Shown here: positions 51,431-59,513 of the stretch, one piece after another
How positions within the stretch are numbered: position 1 is the first letter of the stretch
Layout: every line of letters begins with the position of its first letter
Assembly: GCA_002102225.1 (NCBI GenBank)
Contig: LQPB01000090.1
Location: forward strand, 1 to 64,000
Source: Mycobacterium interjectum
GTDB lineage: Bacteria > Actinomycetota > Actinomycetes > Mycobacteriales > Mycobacteriaceae
Direction: 5' to 3'
Length of the DNA stretch: 64,000 bases
Made by a program: the position numbers and the translations under genes
Notes under the pieces: model-generated
The model's database searches: none
Seen by the model: only the letters and a program-made list of their open reading frames with translations
Told to the model about the DNA's origin: nothing

Positions 51431-52483
51431 TTACCGCATCTGCGGCCAAACCGTGGCCTTTCCTATCGCGGCGACCACCGCCAGCGTCGACGCGCGGTTG
51501 CCCACGGTAATCCGCGCGCCGCCGTCCGCGTAGTGACGGACATGCAGGCCGCTGCCCGCGAAAACCTCATGCCACGGCCCACCCCTCGAAGGCAGGTACA
51601 TGAAGTTCGCGTGGGCGTCGGCGGAGTACACGCCCAACGCGCTCAGCCGCATCCGCAGATAACGACGTTCCGCGTTGATCGCCTGAATCCGTTGCAGCAA
51701 TTGGCCTTCGGCCTCATACGAAGCGGCGACCGCGAGCAGGCCGGTGAGCGCGATCCCGAACGGCAGCTGCTGGGACCACAGGACGCCGGCGAGCTCCGGG
51801 GATGCCAGGCCGTAGCCGATCCGCAATCCCGCCAGCCCGTAGGCCTTGGAGAACGTCCGCACCACCACGACGTTGGGAAAGCGCCCGAGCAACGCCGGGA
51901 CGTCGATGCGGTGCTCGGGGGCGGTGAATTCGATGTACGCCTCGTCGAGCAGCACGACGGTGTCGCGCGGCACCCGGCACAGAAACCGCACCAGCTCGTC
52001 CGCGGGCTCCAGCGTGCCGGTCGGGTTGTGCGGGCGGCACACCACCACCACCCGGGCGTCGGCGGCGGCGTCGGCCAGCGCGTCGAGGTCGTTGTGGCCG
52101 TCCTGGTCCAGCGGAACGGTCAAGGACTTCAGCCGGGCCATCGAAGCGATGATCGGGTAGCCGTCGAAGGTCGGCGACGCCATCGCCACCGCGTCACCCG
52201 GCGCGGTCAGCGCCTGCAAGGCCTGCAACGCCACCCCCGTCGCGCCGGCACCCAGCACCACCCGGTCGGCGGGCAGGCCGACGTGGGCGGCGATCAGGCC
52301 GCGCAGCCGTTCGGGCAGGAACTCGGGATACCGGTTGACCGCATAGATGGAGCGGATCAGCGCCGACCGCACCGCCGGCAGCGGCGGAAACGGATTCTCG
52401 TTGAGCGACAAGGCAAGCGGATCGATCGCGGTGGGGAACGCGTCGTCGAGATCGGCGGCGAACGGGCCGCGGACGGGTCGCAT
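51431..52483 (-). CDS. HisC-like PLP aminotransferase, cluster copy 2
   Basis: A 350-residue paralog of the cluster aminotransferase. The shared segment LALSLNENPFPPLPAVRSAL, PLP Lys in TFSKAYGLAGLRIGYG and Asp/Tyr in LLDEAYIEF are intact, so it may be active. The start is coupled to the upstream scar gene by a TGATG overlap at 52483, the same junction seen in copy 1 with the KAS III gene. It is the only complete cluster enzyme left after sigL-rslA. The two copies differ at many residues, so the duplication is not recent or the copies have separate origins. Confidence 0.9.
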   Translation of the reverse strand: MRPVRGPFAADLDDAFPTAIDPLALSLNENPFPPLPAVRSALIRSIYAVNRYPEFLPERLRGLIAAHVGLPADRVVLGAGATGVALQALQALTAPGDAVAMASPTFDGYPIIASMARLKSLTVPLDQDGHNDLDALADAAADARVVVVCRPHNPTGTLEPADELVRFLCRVPRDTVVLLDEAYIEFTAPEHRIDVPALLGRFPNVVVVRTFSKAYGLAGLRIGYGLASPELAGVLWSQQLPFGIALTGLLAVAASYEAEGQLLQRIQAINAERRYLRMRLSALGVYSADAHANFMYLPSRGGPWHEVFAGSGLHVRHYADGGARITVGNRASTLAVVAAIGKATVWPQMR

Positions 52484-52665
52484 CACCCTCGCGCGCCCCA
52501 GCGCACCGCCGCCGCCCCGGCGAAATCGCCGGCGTGGGCCAAGGCCGCCATCAAGACCACATCGCCCGCCTTCGCCTGACCGTCGGAGATCGCACGGTCG
52601 AGGTCGACCGCGACCGAGGCGAGCCGCTCGACGATGTGGTCGACTACCCGCTGCTTCCTGGGCAT
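52483..52665 (-). pseudogene. In-frame fusion scar: start of TPP enzyme joined to end of KAS III
   Basis: This 60-residue reading frame begins MPRKQRVVDHIVERLA, matching the first 16 residues of the cluster TPP enzyme (MPRQHRVVDHIVEYLA). From about residue 21 it matches the C-terminal 40 residues of the KAS III-like enzyme (DRAISDGQAKAGDVVLMAAL; HAGDFAGAAAVRWG). The middle of an operon (most of the TPP gene, the cyclase-like gene and most of the KAS III gene, about 3.3 kb in copy 1) is missing. The junction is in frame and keeps coupling to the aminotransferase. It retains a SigL-type promoter and is unlikely to encode a functional enzyme. Confidence 0.9.
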
Positions 52666-52671
52666 GCCTGT

Positions 52672-52699
52672 AACACGACGCGCGGGTGACTTCAGTTCA
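52672..52699 (-). promoter_or_regulatory. SigL-type promoter before the scar-aminotransferase operon
   Basis: TGAACT (52699-52694), 16 bases and CGTGTT (52677-52672) on the minus strand. The hexamers are identical to those before the complete TPP-enzyme operon, as is the position just after an rslA-type gene. Confidence 0.8.
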
Positions 52700-52713
52700 C
52701 CGCGCGCCGTGTT

Positions 52714-53478
52714 TTACAGCGAGCGCTGCAGCAGAACCTGACCGCTGTCGGCCGAAACCACTTGCACGGCGGCAATCTGGTCGACGGGCGTGGAGATGCT
52801 GCCGGCGGGCGTGGCGGTGTGACCGGGCTCGGCCACCCACGTCGCCAGCCGGGTTTGGCTGCCGTCGCGACCGACCACCACCATCGCCAGCGTGTCGTGG
52901 TGGGCGTTCAGCGGGGCCAGGCAGACGCACTTGAGGTTGATCGACGTCCCCCAGTGCTGGCTGGCCAGCTGCACCGTGGACGCCAGCAGGGTGGTGCCGA
53001 CCTGGGACATCGGTTGCGAGGACGCGGCCACCTGCTGCGCGGGCGCCGACGTGTACCCGTGCACGCCGACCAGCACGCCGACCCCCAGCACCGCGGCCGC
53101 GGCGGACGAGGCAACCCAGGTCGCCACCCGGGTGCGGCGCCGGCGCCAGCGCACCGTCGCCAGCAACGACGGCAGCAGCTCCGGAGACATCTCGGGTGCC
53201 GCCGCGGCGCGGCCCGGTTCGTCGATCGCGGCCACGTCCGCGCGGTCCAGCTGCGACAGCAGGGCCGGCACGCCGCTCAGATCGGCGACGGCCTCCCGGC
53301 ATGCCGGGCAGCCGGCCAGGTGCGACTCGAACTCGCGGCGGTCGGAGGCGGACAACGAGCCCAACACGTATGCGGCATCCCACATCGCGTAACGGTCGTT
53401 GTCCCCAGTCAACCCGAACACCTCATTGTCAAAGTGGTTGTCACCGGGCGGGCCGATGCCCCGTAGCGGCGTCCTCAT
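52714..53478 (-). CDS. rslA: Anti-sigma factor RslA
   Basis: A 254-residue membrane-spanning, zinc-binding anti-sigma factor for SigL. The cytosolic domain has YAMWDAAYVLGSLSASDRRE and the zinc motif HLAGCPACR. The membrane helix is at about residues 115-135 (AAAAVLGVGVLVGVHG). The outer domain has LAMVVVGRDGSQTRLATWVA and ends in VLLQRSL, as in M. tuberculosis RslA. An aggag ribosome site fits ATG 53478 (spacing 9); the ATG at 53487 abuts that site. Gene order sigL-rslA is conserved with Rv0735-Rv0736. Confidence 0.94.
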   Translation of the reverse strand: MRTPLRGIGPPGDNHFDNEVFGLTGDNDRYAMWDAAYVLGSLSASDRREFESHLAGCPACREAVADLSGVPALLSQLDRADVAAIDEPGRAAAAPEMSPELLPSLLATVRWRRRRTRVATWVASSAAAAVLGVGVLVGVHGYTSAPAQQVAASSQPMSQVGTTLLASTVQLASQHWGTSINLKCVCLAPLNAHHDTLAMVVVGRDGSQTRLATWVAEPGHTATPAGSISTPVDQIAAVQVVSADSGQVLLQRSL

Positions 53479-53533
53479 CTCGTCCATCTCCTGTCACCCG
53501 TCAAGTATTCGGAGCCGATGACCATGCGGATGG

Positions 53534-54079
53534 TCATCGCGTGACTCCAAGTTCCTGCAGAGTGAGCCGCAATGCCCGCACGGCATAGTGTAGTCGCGAC
53601 TTCACTGTTCCTTCCGCGATCTCGAGGTCCGCAGCAATCTGCGCGGTGGTCCATCCGCGGTAGTAGGACCGTTCGATCACGGCCCGGTGCTCGACCGACA
53701 ACTGCGTCATGGCCTCGGCTATCAGCAGCCGGTCCAGCGCCGCGTTGACCTCGTCGGGCGTCGACTGCTCGGGCGCCCCCTCTTCGTCCAGCGAACCGAT
53801 GACGTTGCGGTACCTCGCGCTGCGCCGGTCGTCGATGATCATGTTGCGGGCGACGGTGAACAGCCACGCCCGCGCCGACCGTTCCGTGTCGCCGATGACC
53901 TCCGGATGCTGCCACGCCCGCAACAGCGTCTCCTGCACGACGTCCTCGGCCTGGCTCGCGTCCCCCGTCAACCGGAGCGCGTAGCGCCACAAGACCGCGG
54001 CGTGCTCGTCGTAGAGCGCCTTCATCAGCGCGGCCTCGGCAGCCCCTGAAGCCCTCCACGTGCCTGCCACACGGGCCAC
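53534..54079 (-). CDS. sigL: ECF sigma factor SigL
   Basis: A 181-residue ECF sigma factor very close to M. tuberculosis SigL. MKALYDEHAAVLWRYALRLT and AEDVVQETLLRAWQHPEVIG are region 2, ARNMIIDDRRSARYRN its end, STPDEVNAALDRLLIAEAM the linker, and RGWTTAQIAADLEIAEGTVK the region 4 recognition helix. The GTG start at 54079 has a ggaggtg ribosome site and lies 20 bases after the -10 of its own promoter. In M. tuberculosis SigL is reported to control polyketide and envelope genes; here five SigL-type sites point to nearby biosynthetic genes. Confidence 0.96.
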   Translation of the reverse strand: MARVAGTWRASGAAEAALMKALYDEHAAVLWRYALRLTGDASQAEDVVQETLLRAWQHPEVIGDTERSARAWLFTVARNMIIDDRRSARYRNVIGSLDEEGAPEQSTPDEVNAALDRLLIAEAMTQLSVEHRAVIERSYYRGWTTAQIAADLEIAEGTVKSRLHYAVRALRLTLQELGVTR

Positions 54080-54098
54080 ACGATCACCTCCGACTACA

Positions 54099-54126
54099 GA
54101 AACGAGTCGAACGGGCGTTTAGTTCA
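54099..54126 (-). promoter_or_regulatory. SigL-type autoregulatory promoter of sigL
   Basis: TGAACT (54126-54121), a 16-base spacer and CGTTTC (54104-54099) on the minus strand, 20 bases before the sigL start. Autoregulation of sigL-rslA is known in M. tuberculosis. Confidence 0.8.
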
Positions 54127-54131
54127 GGCGG

Positions 54132-54932
54132 CTAAGCAAGGGTCAGGATGCGCGGTCCGGCGTCGGTGGCCGCGACGGTGTGCTCCCAGTGCGCGGCGCG
54201 CGACCCGTCGGCGGTGGTGACGGTCCAGGCGTCGTCGAGGACCAGCGTTTTGCTGGTGCCCAGCGTCAGCATGGGCTCGATGGCCAGCACCGAGCCCGGC
54301 GCCAGCAGCGGGCCCCGGCCCGGGGAGCCCTCGTTGGGCAGGAACGGGTCCATGTGCATCTGCCGGCCGATCCCGTGGCCGCCGTAGCCCTCCACGATCC
54401 CGAACGCGAGCCCGTAGCGGGACTCGGCGGCGCGCGTGCCCGTTTCGATGGCGTGCGCGACGTCGGTCAGCCGGTTGCCGGGAACCATCGCCGCGATGCC
54501 GGCCTCCAGCGATTCCCTGGTCGCGGCGGAGAGCGCCTCGTCGGCGGCGTCGAGCGACCCGACCCCGAAGGTGATCGCGGCGTCGCCGTGCCAGCCGTCC
54601 AGCACCGCGCCGCAATCGATCGACACCAGGTCGCCGGGGGCCAGTATTTCCGCGGCCGACGGGATGCCGTGCACCACCCGGTCGTTGACCGACGCGCAGA
54701 TCGACGCCGGGTATCCGTGATAGCCCAGGAACGACGGAACGGCCCCGGCCTCGCGGATCACCGACTCGGCGATCTCGTCGAGGCTCAGCGTCGACGCGCC
54801 GGTGACCGCGGCCGCGTGGACCGCCTGCAGCGCGGAGGCCACCACCGCGCCGGCCGCCGCCATTGCGTCGAGTTCCCCGGGGCTGCGCTGCGGCACGACC
54901 CTGCGACTGCGCAGCCGTGCCAGCGCGCTCAT
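54132..54932 (-). CDS. mapA: Methionine aminopeptidase, type I (Rv0734-like)
   Basis: A 266-residue enzyme that removes N-terminal Met. Metal ligands appear in SIDCGAVLDGWHGDAAITFG (two Asp), GYGGHGIGRQMHMDPFLPN (His), LAIEPMLTLG (Glu) and HWEHTVA (Glu-His context). FLGYHGYPASICASVNDRVV holds the substrate His. It starts 2 bases after adk, in the secY-adk-map order. Confidence 0.96.
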   Translation of the reverse strand: MSALARLRSRRVVPQRSPGELDAMAAAGAVVASALQAVHAAAVTGASTLSLDEIAESVIREAGAVPSFLGYHGYPASICASVNDRVVHGIPSAAEILAPGDLVSIDCGAVLDGWHGDAAITFGVGSLDAADEALSAATRESLEAGIAAMVPGNRLTDVAHAIETGTRAAESRYGLAFGIVEGYGGHGIGRQMHMDPFLPNEGSPGRGPLLAPGSVLAIEPMLTLGTSKTLVLDDAWTVTTADGSRAAHWEHTVAATDAGPRILTLA

Positions 54933-54934
54933 GA

Positions 54935-55480
54935 TTACTTGCCCAGCGCTTGCAGCGCGCGGGCGAACACCTCGTCCATGGAGCCGACCGCGTCGACCGT
55001 CTTCAATTTATCGCTGTAGTACTCCAGCAGCGGCGCCGTCTCGTCGCGGTAGACCTTCATCCGGTTGATGATCACGTCGTCGGTGTCGTCGGCGCGGCCG
55101 CGCGCTTTGAGCCGCTGCAGCAACTCGTCCTGCGAGACGCGGAACTCGATCACCGCGTCGATGTCGCAGCCCCGGCGCTCGAGCATCTCATGCAGCGCCT
55201 TGGCCTGCTCGAGCGAGCGCGGGTAGCCGTCCAGGATGAAACCGTTGATGCAGTCCCGGTCGTCGAGCCGGTCGTCGACGAGCTGGTTGGTCAGGTCGGA
55301 GGGCACCAGGTCACCGGCGTCCAGGTAGCGCTTGGCCTCCAGGCCGAGTTTGGTCCCGTTCTCGATGTTGTTCCGGAACAGCTCCCCGGTGGAGATTTGC
55401 GGGATCCCCAGCTTCTCGGCGAGCTTTTGGGCTTGCGTACCCTTGCCCGCCCCGGGCGGTCCCAGCAAAACCACTCTCAC
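54935..55480 (-). CDS. adk: Adenylate kinase
   Basis: A 181-residue short-form adenylate kinase. P-loop LLGPPGAGKGTQAQ, AMP-binding STGELFRNNI and LDGYPRSLEQA, and a short lid (RADDTDD) typical of mycobacteria without the zinc lid. The GTG start at 55480 overlaps the secY stop (GTGA). Confidence 0.97.
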   Translation of the reverse strand: MRVVLLGPPGAGKGTQAQKLAEKLGIPQISTGELFRNNIENGTKLGLEAKRYLDAGDLVPSDLTNQLVDDRLDDRDCINGFILDGYPRSLEQAKALHEMLERRGCDIDAVIEFRVSQDELLQRLKARGRADDTDDVIINRMKVYRDETAPLLEYYSDKLKTVDAVGSMDEVFARALQALGK

Positions 55481-56802
55481 TTGAGGAACCCTTCGTAGTT
55501 GCGCTGCATGAGCTGGCTCTCGATTTGTTTGACCGTATCCAAACCGACACCAATCATGATCAAAACCGCAGTACCGCCGAAGGGCAAATTCTGGACCGCG
55601 CCGCCGTTGCCGATCTGCAAAAACAGGTTCGGCAGTACCGAGATCGCGCCCAGGTAGATCGAGCCCGGCAGGGTGATTCTGCTCAGCACATAACGCAGGT
55701 AATCGGCGGTGGGCTTGCCCGGCCGGATGCCGGGGATGAACCCGCCGAATTTCTTCATCTCGTCGGCACGCTCGTCGGGGTTGAACGTGATCGACACGTA
55801 GAAGTACGTGAAGAAGATGATCAGGCCGAAGTAGATGCCGATGTAGACCGGGTCGCTCGGGTCGGACAAATAGCTGCCGACGAACTTGTCCCACCAGCTG
55901 TTGCCCACACCGCCGCTGCCGCTGCGGATCAGCTGGGTGATCAGGTGCGGGATGTAGATCAGCGACGACGCGAAAATGACCGGGATGACGCCGGCCTGGT
56001 TGACCTTCAGCGGCAGATAGGTCGAGGTTCCGCCGTACATGCGCCGGCCCACCATGCGCTTGGCGTACTGCACGGGAATGCGGCGCTGGCCCTGCTCGAC
56101 GAACACCACGCCGACGATGATGATCAGCGCCGCGAGGCAGACCGCGGCGAAGATGACGCCGCCGCGGCTGTCCAGGATGCTCTTGCCCTCCGCGGGGATG
56201 CGCGCCGCGATCCCGACGAAGATCAGCAGGGACATGCCGTTGCCGATGCCTCGCTCGGTGATCAGCTCGCCCATCCACATCACCAGCGCCGCGCCGCCCG
56301 TCATCACCAGCACGATGACCACCAGGGTGAAGATGCTCTGGTCGGCGATGATGTCCAGCGAGCAGCCCTGCAGCAGCCCGCCGTTGGCGGCCAGCGCCAC
56401 GATGCTGGTGGCCTGCAGGATGGCCAGCGCGATGGCCAGATACCGCGTGTACTGGGTCATCTTGGCCTGGCCCGACTGGCCCTCCTTGCGCAGCTCCTCG
56501 AAGCGCGGGATGACCACGGTCAGCAGCTGCACGATGATGCTGGCGGTGATGTAGGGCATCACCCCCACCGCGAACACCGTGAGCTTGAGCAGCGCGCCGC
56601 CGGAGAACAGGTTGATCAGCGAATAGATCTGTCCCGCCTCGCCGCCGCTGGCCTCCTTGATGCATTGCTGCACATTGGGGTAGTTGACCCCCGGAGACGG
56701 CAAGGCGGCACCGACCCGATAGAGGACGACGATGCCAAGCGTGAAGAGGATCTTCCGTCTCAGATCGACTGTCCGCAGCGATGAGATGAAAGCCGAAAGC
56801 AC
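55477..56802 (-). CDS. secY: Preprotein translocase subunit SecY
   Basis: A 441-residue channel protein with ten membrane helices. It begins LSAFISSLRTVDLRRKILFT, and contains ALPSPGVNYPNVQQCIKEAS near helix 1 and PFGGTAVLIMIGVGLDTVKQ near the C-terminal end. GTG 56802 is selected because ggaggaaga precedes it and it matches the known M. tuberculosis start; an upstream in-frame codon would add eight residues. Downstream adk and mapA are coupled. Confidence 0.97.
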   Translation of the reverse strand: MLSAFISSLRTVDLRRKILFTLGIVVLYRVGAALPSPGVNYPNVQQCIKEASGGEAGQIYSLINLFSGGALLKLTVFAVGVMPYITASIIVQLLTVVIPRFEELRKEGQSGQAKMTQYTRYLAIALAILQATSIVALAANGGLLQGCSLDIIADQSIFTLVVIVLVMTGGAALVMWMGELITERGIGNGMSLLIFVGIAARIPAEGKSILDSRGGVIFAAVCLAALIIIVGVVFVEQGQRRIPVQYAKRMVGRRMYGGTSTYLPLKVNQAGVIPVIFASSLIYIPHLITQLIRSGSGGVGNSWWDKFVGSYLSDPSDPVYIGIYFGLIIFFTYFYVSITFNPDERADEMKKFGGFIPGIRPGKPTADYLRYVLSRITLPGSIYLGAISVLPNLFLQIGNGGAVQNLPFGGTAVLIMIGVGLDTVKQIESQLMQRNYEGFLK

Positions 56803-56986
56803 TCTTCCTCCTGCGTCCTGCGTCACGCGCCTAACACCCGCAGGCCAGGACGTACGGCGTCGCGCGTCAAACCGTGTACGAGACTAACAGCTGGGCGGGA
56901 CTGGTCCTGTCGACACCCTTTGCCGACAGCCGCGAGGCGTAGAGTTTCGGTGGCTCATTGCATTGGCTAAGTAAGTAGGAGCATCA

Positions 56987-57904
56987 ATGACGCGAAGCGA
57001 TCAAGACACCTGGGATCTGGCCTCCAGCGTCGGCGCCACCGCCACGATGGTCGCCGCGGCCCGCGCGCTGGCCAGCGCCGAACCGGACGCGATCATCAAC
57101 GACCCGTTCGCGGCGCCACTCGTGCGGGCGGTCGGCCTCGACTTCTTCATCCGCCTGGTGGACGGCGACTTACCAAAATCGAAAGCCCCCGCGGGGGCGT
57201 CGGACGGCGAGCGCGACCTGCGGCTTGAGGAGGATTCGATCGCCGTGCGCACCCGCTTCTTCGACGACTTCTTCCTCAACGCCGCCCGCGACGGCGTCAC
57301 CCAGTCGGTGATCCTGGCCGCCGGCCTGGACGCGCGCGCCTACCGGCTGGCCTGGCCGCCCGGCACCGTGGTCTACGAGGTGGACCAGCCCAAGGTCGTC
57401 GAGTTCAAGAGCGCCGCCATGGCCAACCTGGGGGCCGAGCCGACCGCCGACCGGCGCACGGTTGCCATCGACCTGCGGGAGGACTGGCCGGAGGCGTTGC
57501 GCCGCAGCGGATTCGACCCGTCAAAACCGACGTCCTGGAGCGCCGAAGGGCTGCTGATGTACCTGCCGCCCGAAGCGCAGGACCGGCTCTTCGACAACAT
57601 CACCGACCTCAGCGCGCCCGGCAGCAAGCTGGCCACCGAGTACCACGGCGATTCCGGCCGCACCATGACCCAACGCGCGCAGCAGTTCAACGATCGGTGG
57701 GCCAACCTGGGGTGCGACATCGATTTGTCGGGGCTGTTCTTCGACGGCGAACGCAGCAATGTCGTGGACTACCTGGGCGAGCGGGGCTGGGAAGTGACCA
57801 CCCGGCCGCGGCGGGAGTTCTTCGCCGATTACGGCCGCGTGTTCCCCGACGACGAAGAGTCCCAGCTCCGCAACATCATCGCCGTCACGGCCACCCTGCG
57901 CTAG
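56987..57904 (+). CDS. TIGR00027-family SAM-dependent methyltransferase, copy 1
   Basis: A 305-residue leucine-carboxymethyltransferase-like protein, a family greatly expanded in mycobacteria (Rv0731c group). Motifs are DLASSVGATATMVAAARALA, VRTRFFDDFF, VILAAGLDARAYRL (SAM-binding) and EVDQPKVVEFK. A taggag ribosome site precedes the ATG. Substrate unknown. A close tandem copy follows 10 bases downstream. It diverges from secY across about 180 bases that must carry both promoters. Confidence 0.88.
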   Translation: MTRSDQDTWDLASSVGATATMVAAARALASAEPDAIINDPFAAPLVRAVGLDFFIRLVDGDLPKSKAPAGASDGERDLRLEEDSIAVRTRFFDDFFLNAARDGVTQSVILAAGLDARAYRLAWPPGTVVYEVDQPKVVEFKSAAMANLGAEPTADRRTVAIDLREDWPEALRRSGFDPSKPTSWSAEGLLMYLPPEAQDRLFDNITDLSAPGSKLATEYHGDSGRTMTQRAQQFNDRWANLGCDIDLSGLFFDGERSNVVDYLGERGWEVTTRPRREFFADYGRVFPDDEESQLRNIIAVTATLR

Positions 57905-57914
57905 GGGCACCAAG

Positions 57915-58832
57915 GTGGCCAACGATACTCGCCGATTCGATGGCGACAGTTGGGATCTGGCGTCCAGCGTGGGCGCCACGGCCACCGCGGTGGCCGCGCG
58001 CCGGGCGATGGCCTCCAAGGGCCCGAACCCGCTGATCGACGACCCGTTCGCCGAGCCGCTGGTGAACGCCGTCGGCGTCGACGCCTTCATCCGGATGATG
58101 AACGGCGAAATCGATCTGTCCGACGACGATCCGGCCTTCACGCCCCGCCGGCTCAGCGAGGGCATGGCGGTGCGCACCCGGTTTTTCGACGCGTTCTTTC
58201 TCGACGCCACGCGCGCCGGGATACGCCAGGGGGTCATTCTGGCCTCGGGCCTGGACACGCGCGCCTACCGGCTGCCGTGGCCGCCGGGGACCGCCGTCTA
58301 CGAGATCGACCAGCCCAAGGTGATCGAGTTCAAGACCCGCACCCTGGCCGGCCTCGGCGCGACCCCGACCGCCGACCGCAAGGCGGTGGGCGTCGACCTG
58401 CGCGACGACTGGCCGACGGCCTTGCGCGACAACGGGTTTGACACCGCATCGCCGACGGCCTGGATCGCCGAAGGGCTGCTGGGATACCTGCCCCCGGACG
58501 CGCAGGACCGCCTGTTCGATCACATCACCGCGCTCAGCGCCGCCGGCAGCAGGCTGGGCACCGGTTACGTGCCCAACATCCGCGACCGCATCGAAAAGCG
58601 GGGCCGCGAGATGAGCGAGCGCTGGCGGCGGCTGGGCCTGAACCTCAACTGGGCCGACCTGGTCTACCCGGGCGAGCGCAACGACGTGGTGGCCTACCTG
58701 GCCGGCCTCGGCTGGCAGTCGACGGTGCACGACACGCCGGAGCTGTACGCCCAGAACGGTTTTGAGTTCCCCGACCAGCCATCCATGGCCGCTTTCGGCG
58801 ACATCAAATACGTGTCGGCGACGCTGACTTAG
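57915..58832 (+). CDS. TIGR00027-family SAM-dependent methyltransferase, copy 2
   Basis: A 305-residue tandem paralog of the preceding gene. DLASSVGATATAVAARRAMA, VRTRFFDAFF, VILASGLDTRAYRL and EIDQPKVIEFK are shared; the C-terminal thirds differ more. GTG start at 57915 with an aagg site close upstream. Substrate unknown. Convergent with the GNAT gene, 6 bases away. Confidence 0.88.
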   Translation: MANDTRRFDGDSWDLASSVGATATAVAARRAMASKGPNPLIDDPFAEPLVNAVGVDAFIRMMNGEIDLSDDDPAFTPRRLSEGMAVRTRFFDAFFLDATRAGIRQGVILASGLDTRAYRLPWPPGTAVYEIDQPKVIEFKTRTLAGLGATPTADRKAVGVDLRDDWPTALRDNGFDTASPTAWIAEGLLGYLPPDAQDRLFDHITALSAAGSRLGTGYVPNIRDRIEKRGREMSERWRRLGLNLNWADLVYPGERNDVVAYLAGLGWQSTVHDTPELYAQNGFEFPDQPSMAAFGDIKYVSATLT

Positions 58833-58838
58833 CCCGGC

Positions 58839-59504
58839 TTAGGCGGGCTTGGCAGGCGGCGTCCGCACCACCAGGGGCACCGCGGGGAAGCACCACGCCA
58901 TCTCGGTGCGCGACTTGCGCAGCGCGGCCGTCCCGTAGCCCTTCTTGCGGTGCTCGGGGTGAATCCAGATCCGCACGTTCACCTCGCCGCGGACCAGTTC
59001 GCCGAACACCATGCCGACCTTCTCCCCCGAGTCGACGGCCACGAACCAGGCGGCCTCCTCGTCATCGAGGCGCCCCAGCGCCGCGCGGATCTCGTCGTCG
59101 AGGCTGCCGGCCGGGCCGCCGGACCCGTCGCCGGCGGCGCCCATGTCCTCGGTGCGGGCGGCGAAGATGTCCCGGTCCTGTTCGGCGGAGAAGGGCCGCA
59201 GTTCGAGGGTCTCCCCCGAACTGGCCGGGCGCTCGCCGAGGGTGAAGCTGAGCTGCTTGTTCAGGTCCTCCAGCTCTGCCAGGATCTTGCGCCGCGAGTC
59301 GATGGTGAGTTGGGCGAAGGACATGCTCATCACCGCCTCGGCGGCCAGGTGCGACGTGTCGAGCAGCCGGACGATCGCCTCGACCGCGGCCGCGTTGTTC
59401 TCGGACTCCACCACGACGTCGGCGATTTCATGCCGGCGTTCGAGGGCTTTCAAGAGGGCGTCGGCGATCTCGCGGCGGGCGGCTTTGCGGTCCTGGTCAG
59501 TCAT
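58839..59504 (-). CDS. GNAT-family acetyltransferase with GyrA-like helical N-terminus (Rv0730-like)
   Basis: A 221-residue protein. Residues 1-85 are helical (REIADALLKALERRHEIADV; SMSFAQLTIDSRRKILAELE) and resemble the GyrA/ParC segment that follows the catalytic domain. Residues 100-215 look like a GNAT domain, with the acetyl-CoA-type strand/loop VNVRIWIHPEHRKKGYGTAA. The combination is unusual. Minus strand, 9 bases after xylB. Substrate unknown. Confidence 0.83.
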   Translation of the reverse strand: MTDQDRKAARREIADALLKALERRHEIADVVVESENNAAAVEAIVRLLDTSHLAAEAVMSMSFAQLTIDSRRKILAELEDLNKQLSFTLGERPASSGETLELRPFSAEQDRDIFAARTEDMGAAGDGSGGPAGSLDDEIRAALGRLDDEEAAWFVAVDSGEKVGMVFGELVRGEVNVRIWIHPEHRKKGYGTAALRKSRTEMAWCFPAVPLVVRTPPAKPA

Positions 59505-59513
59505 TGCACCAGC

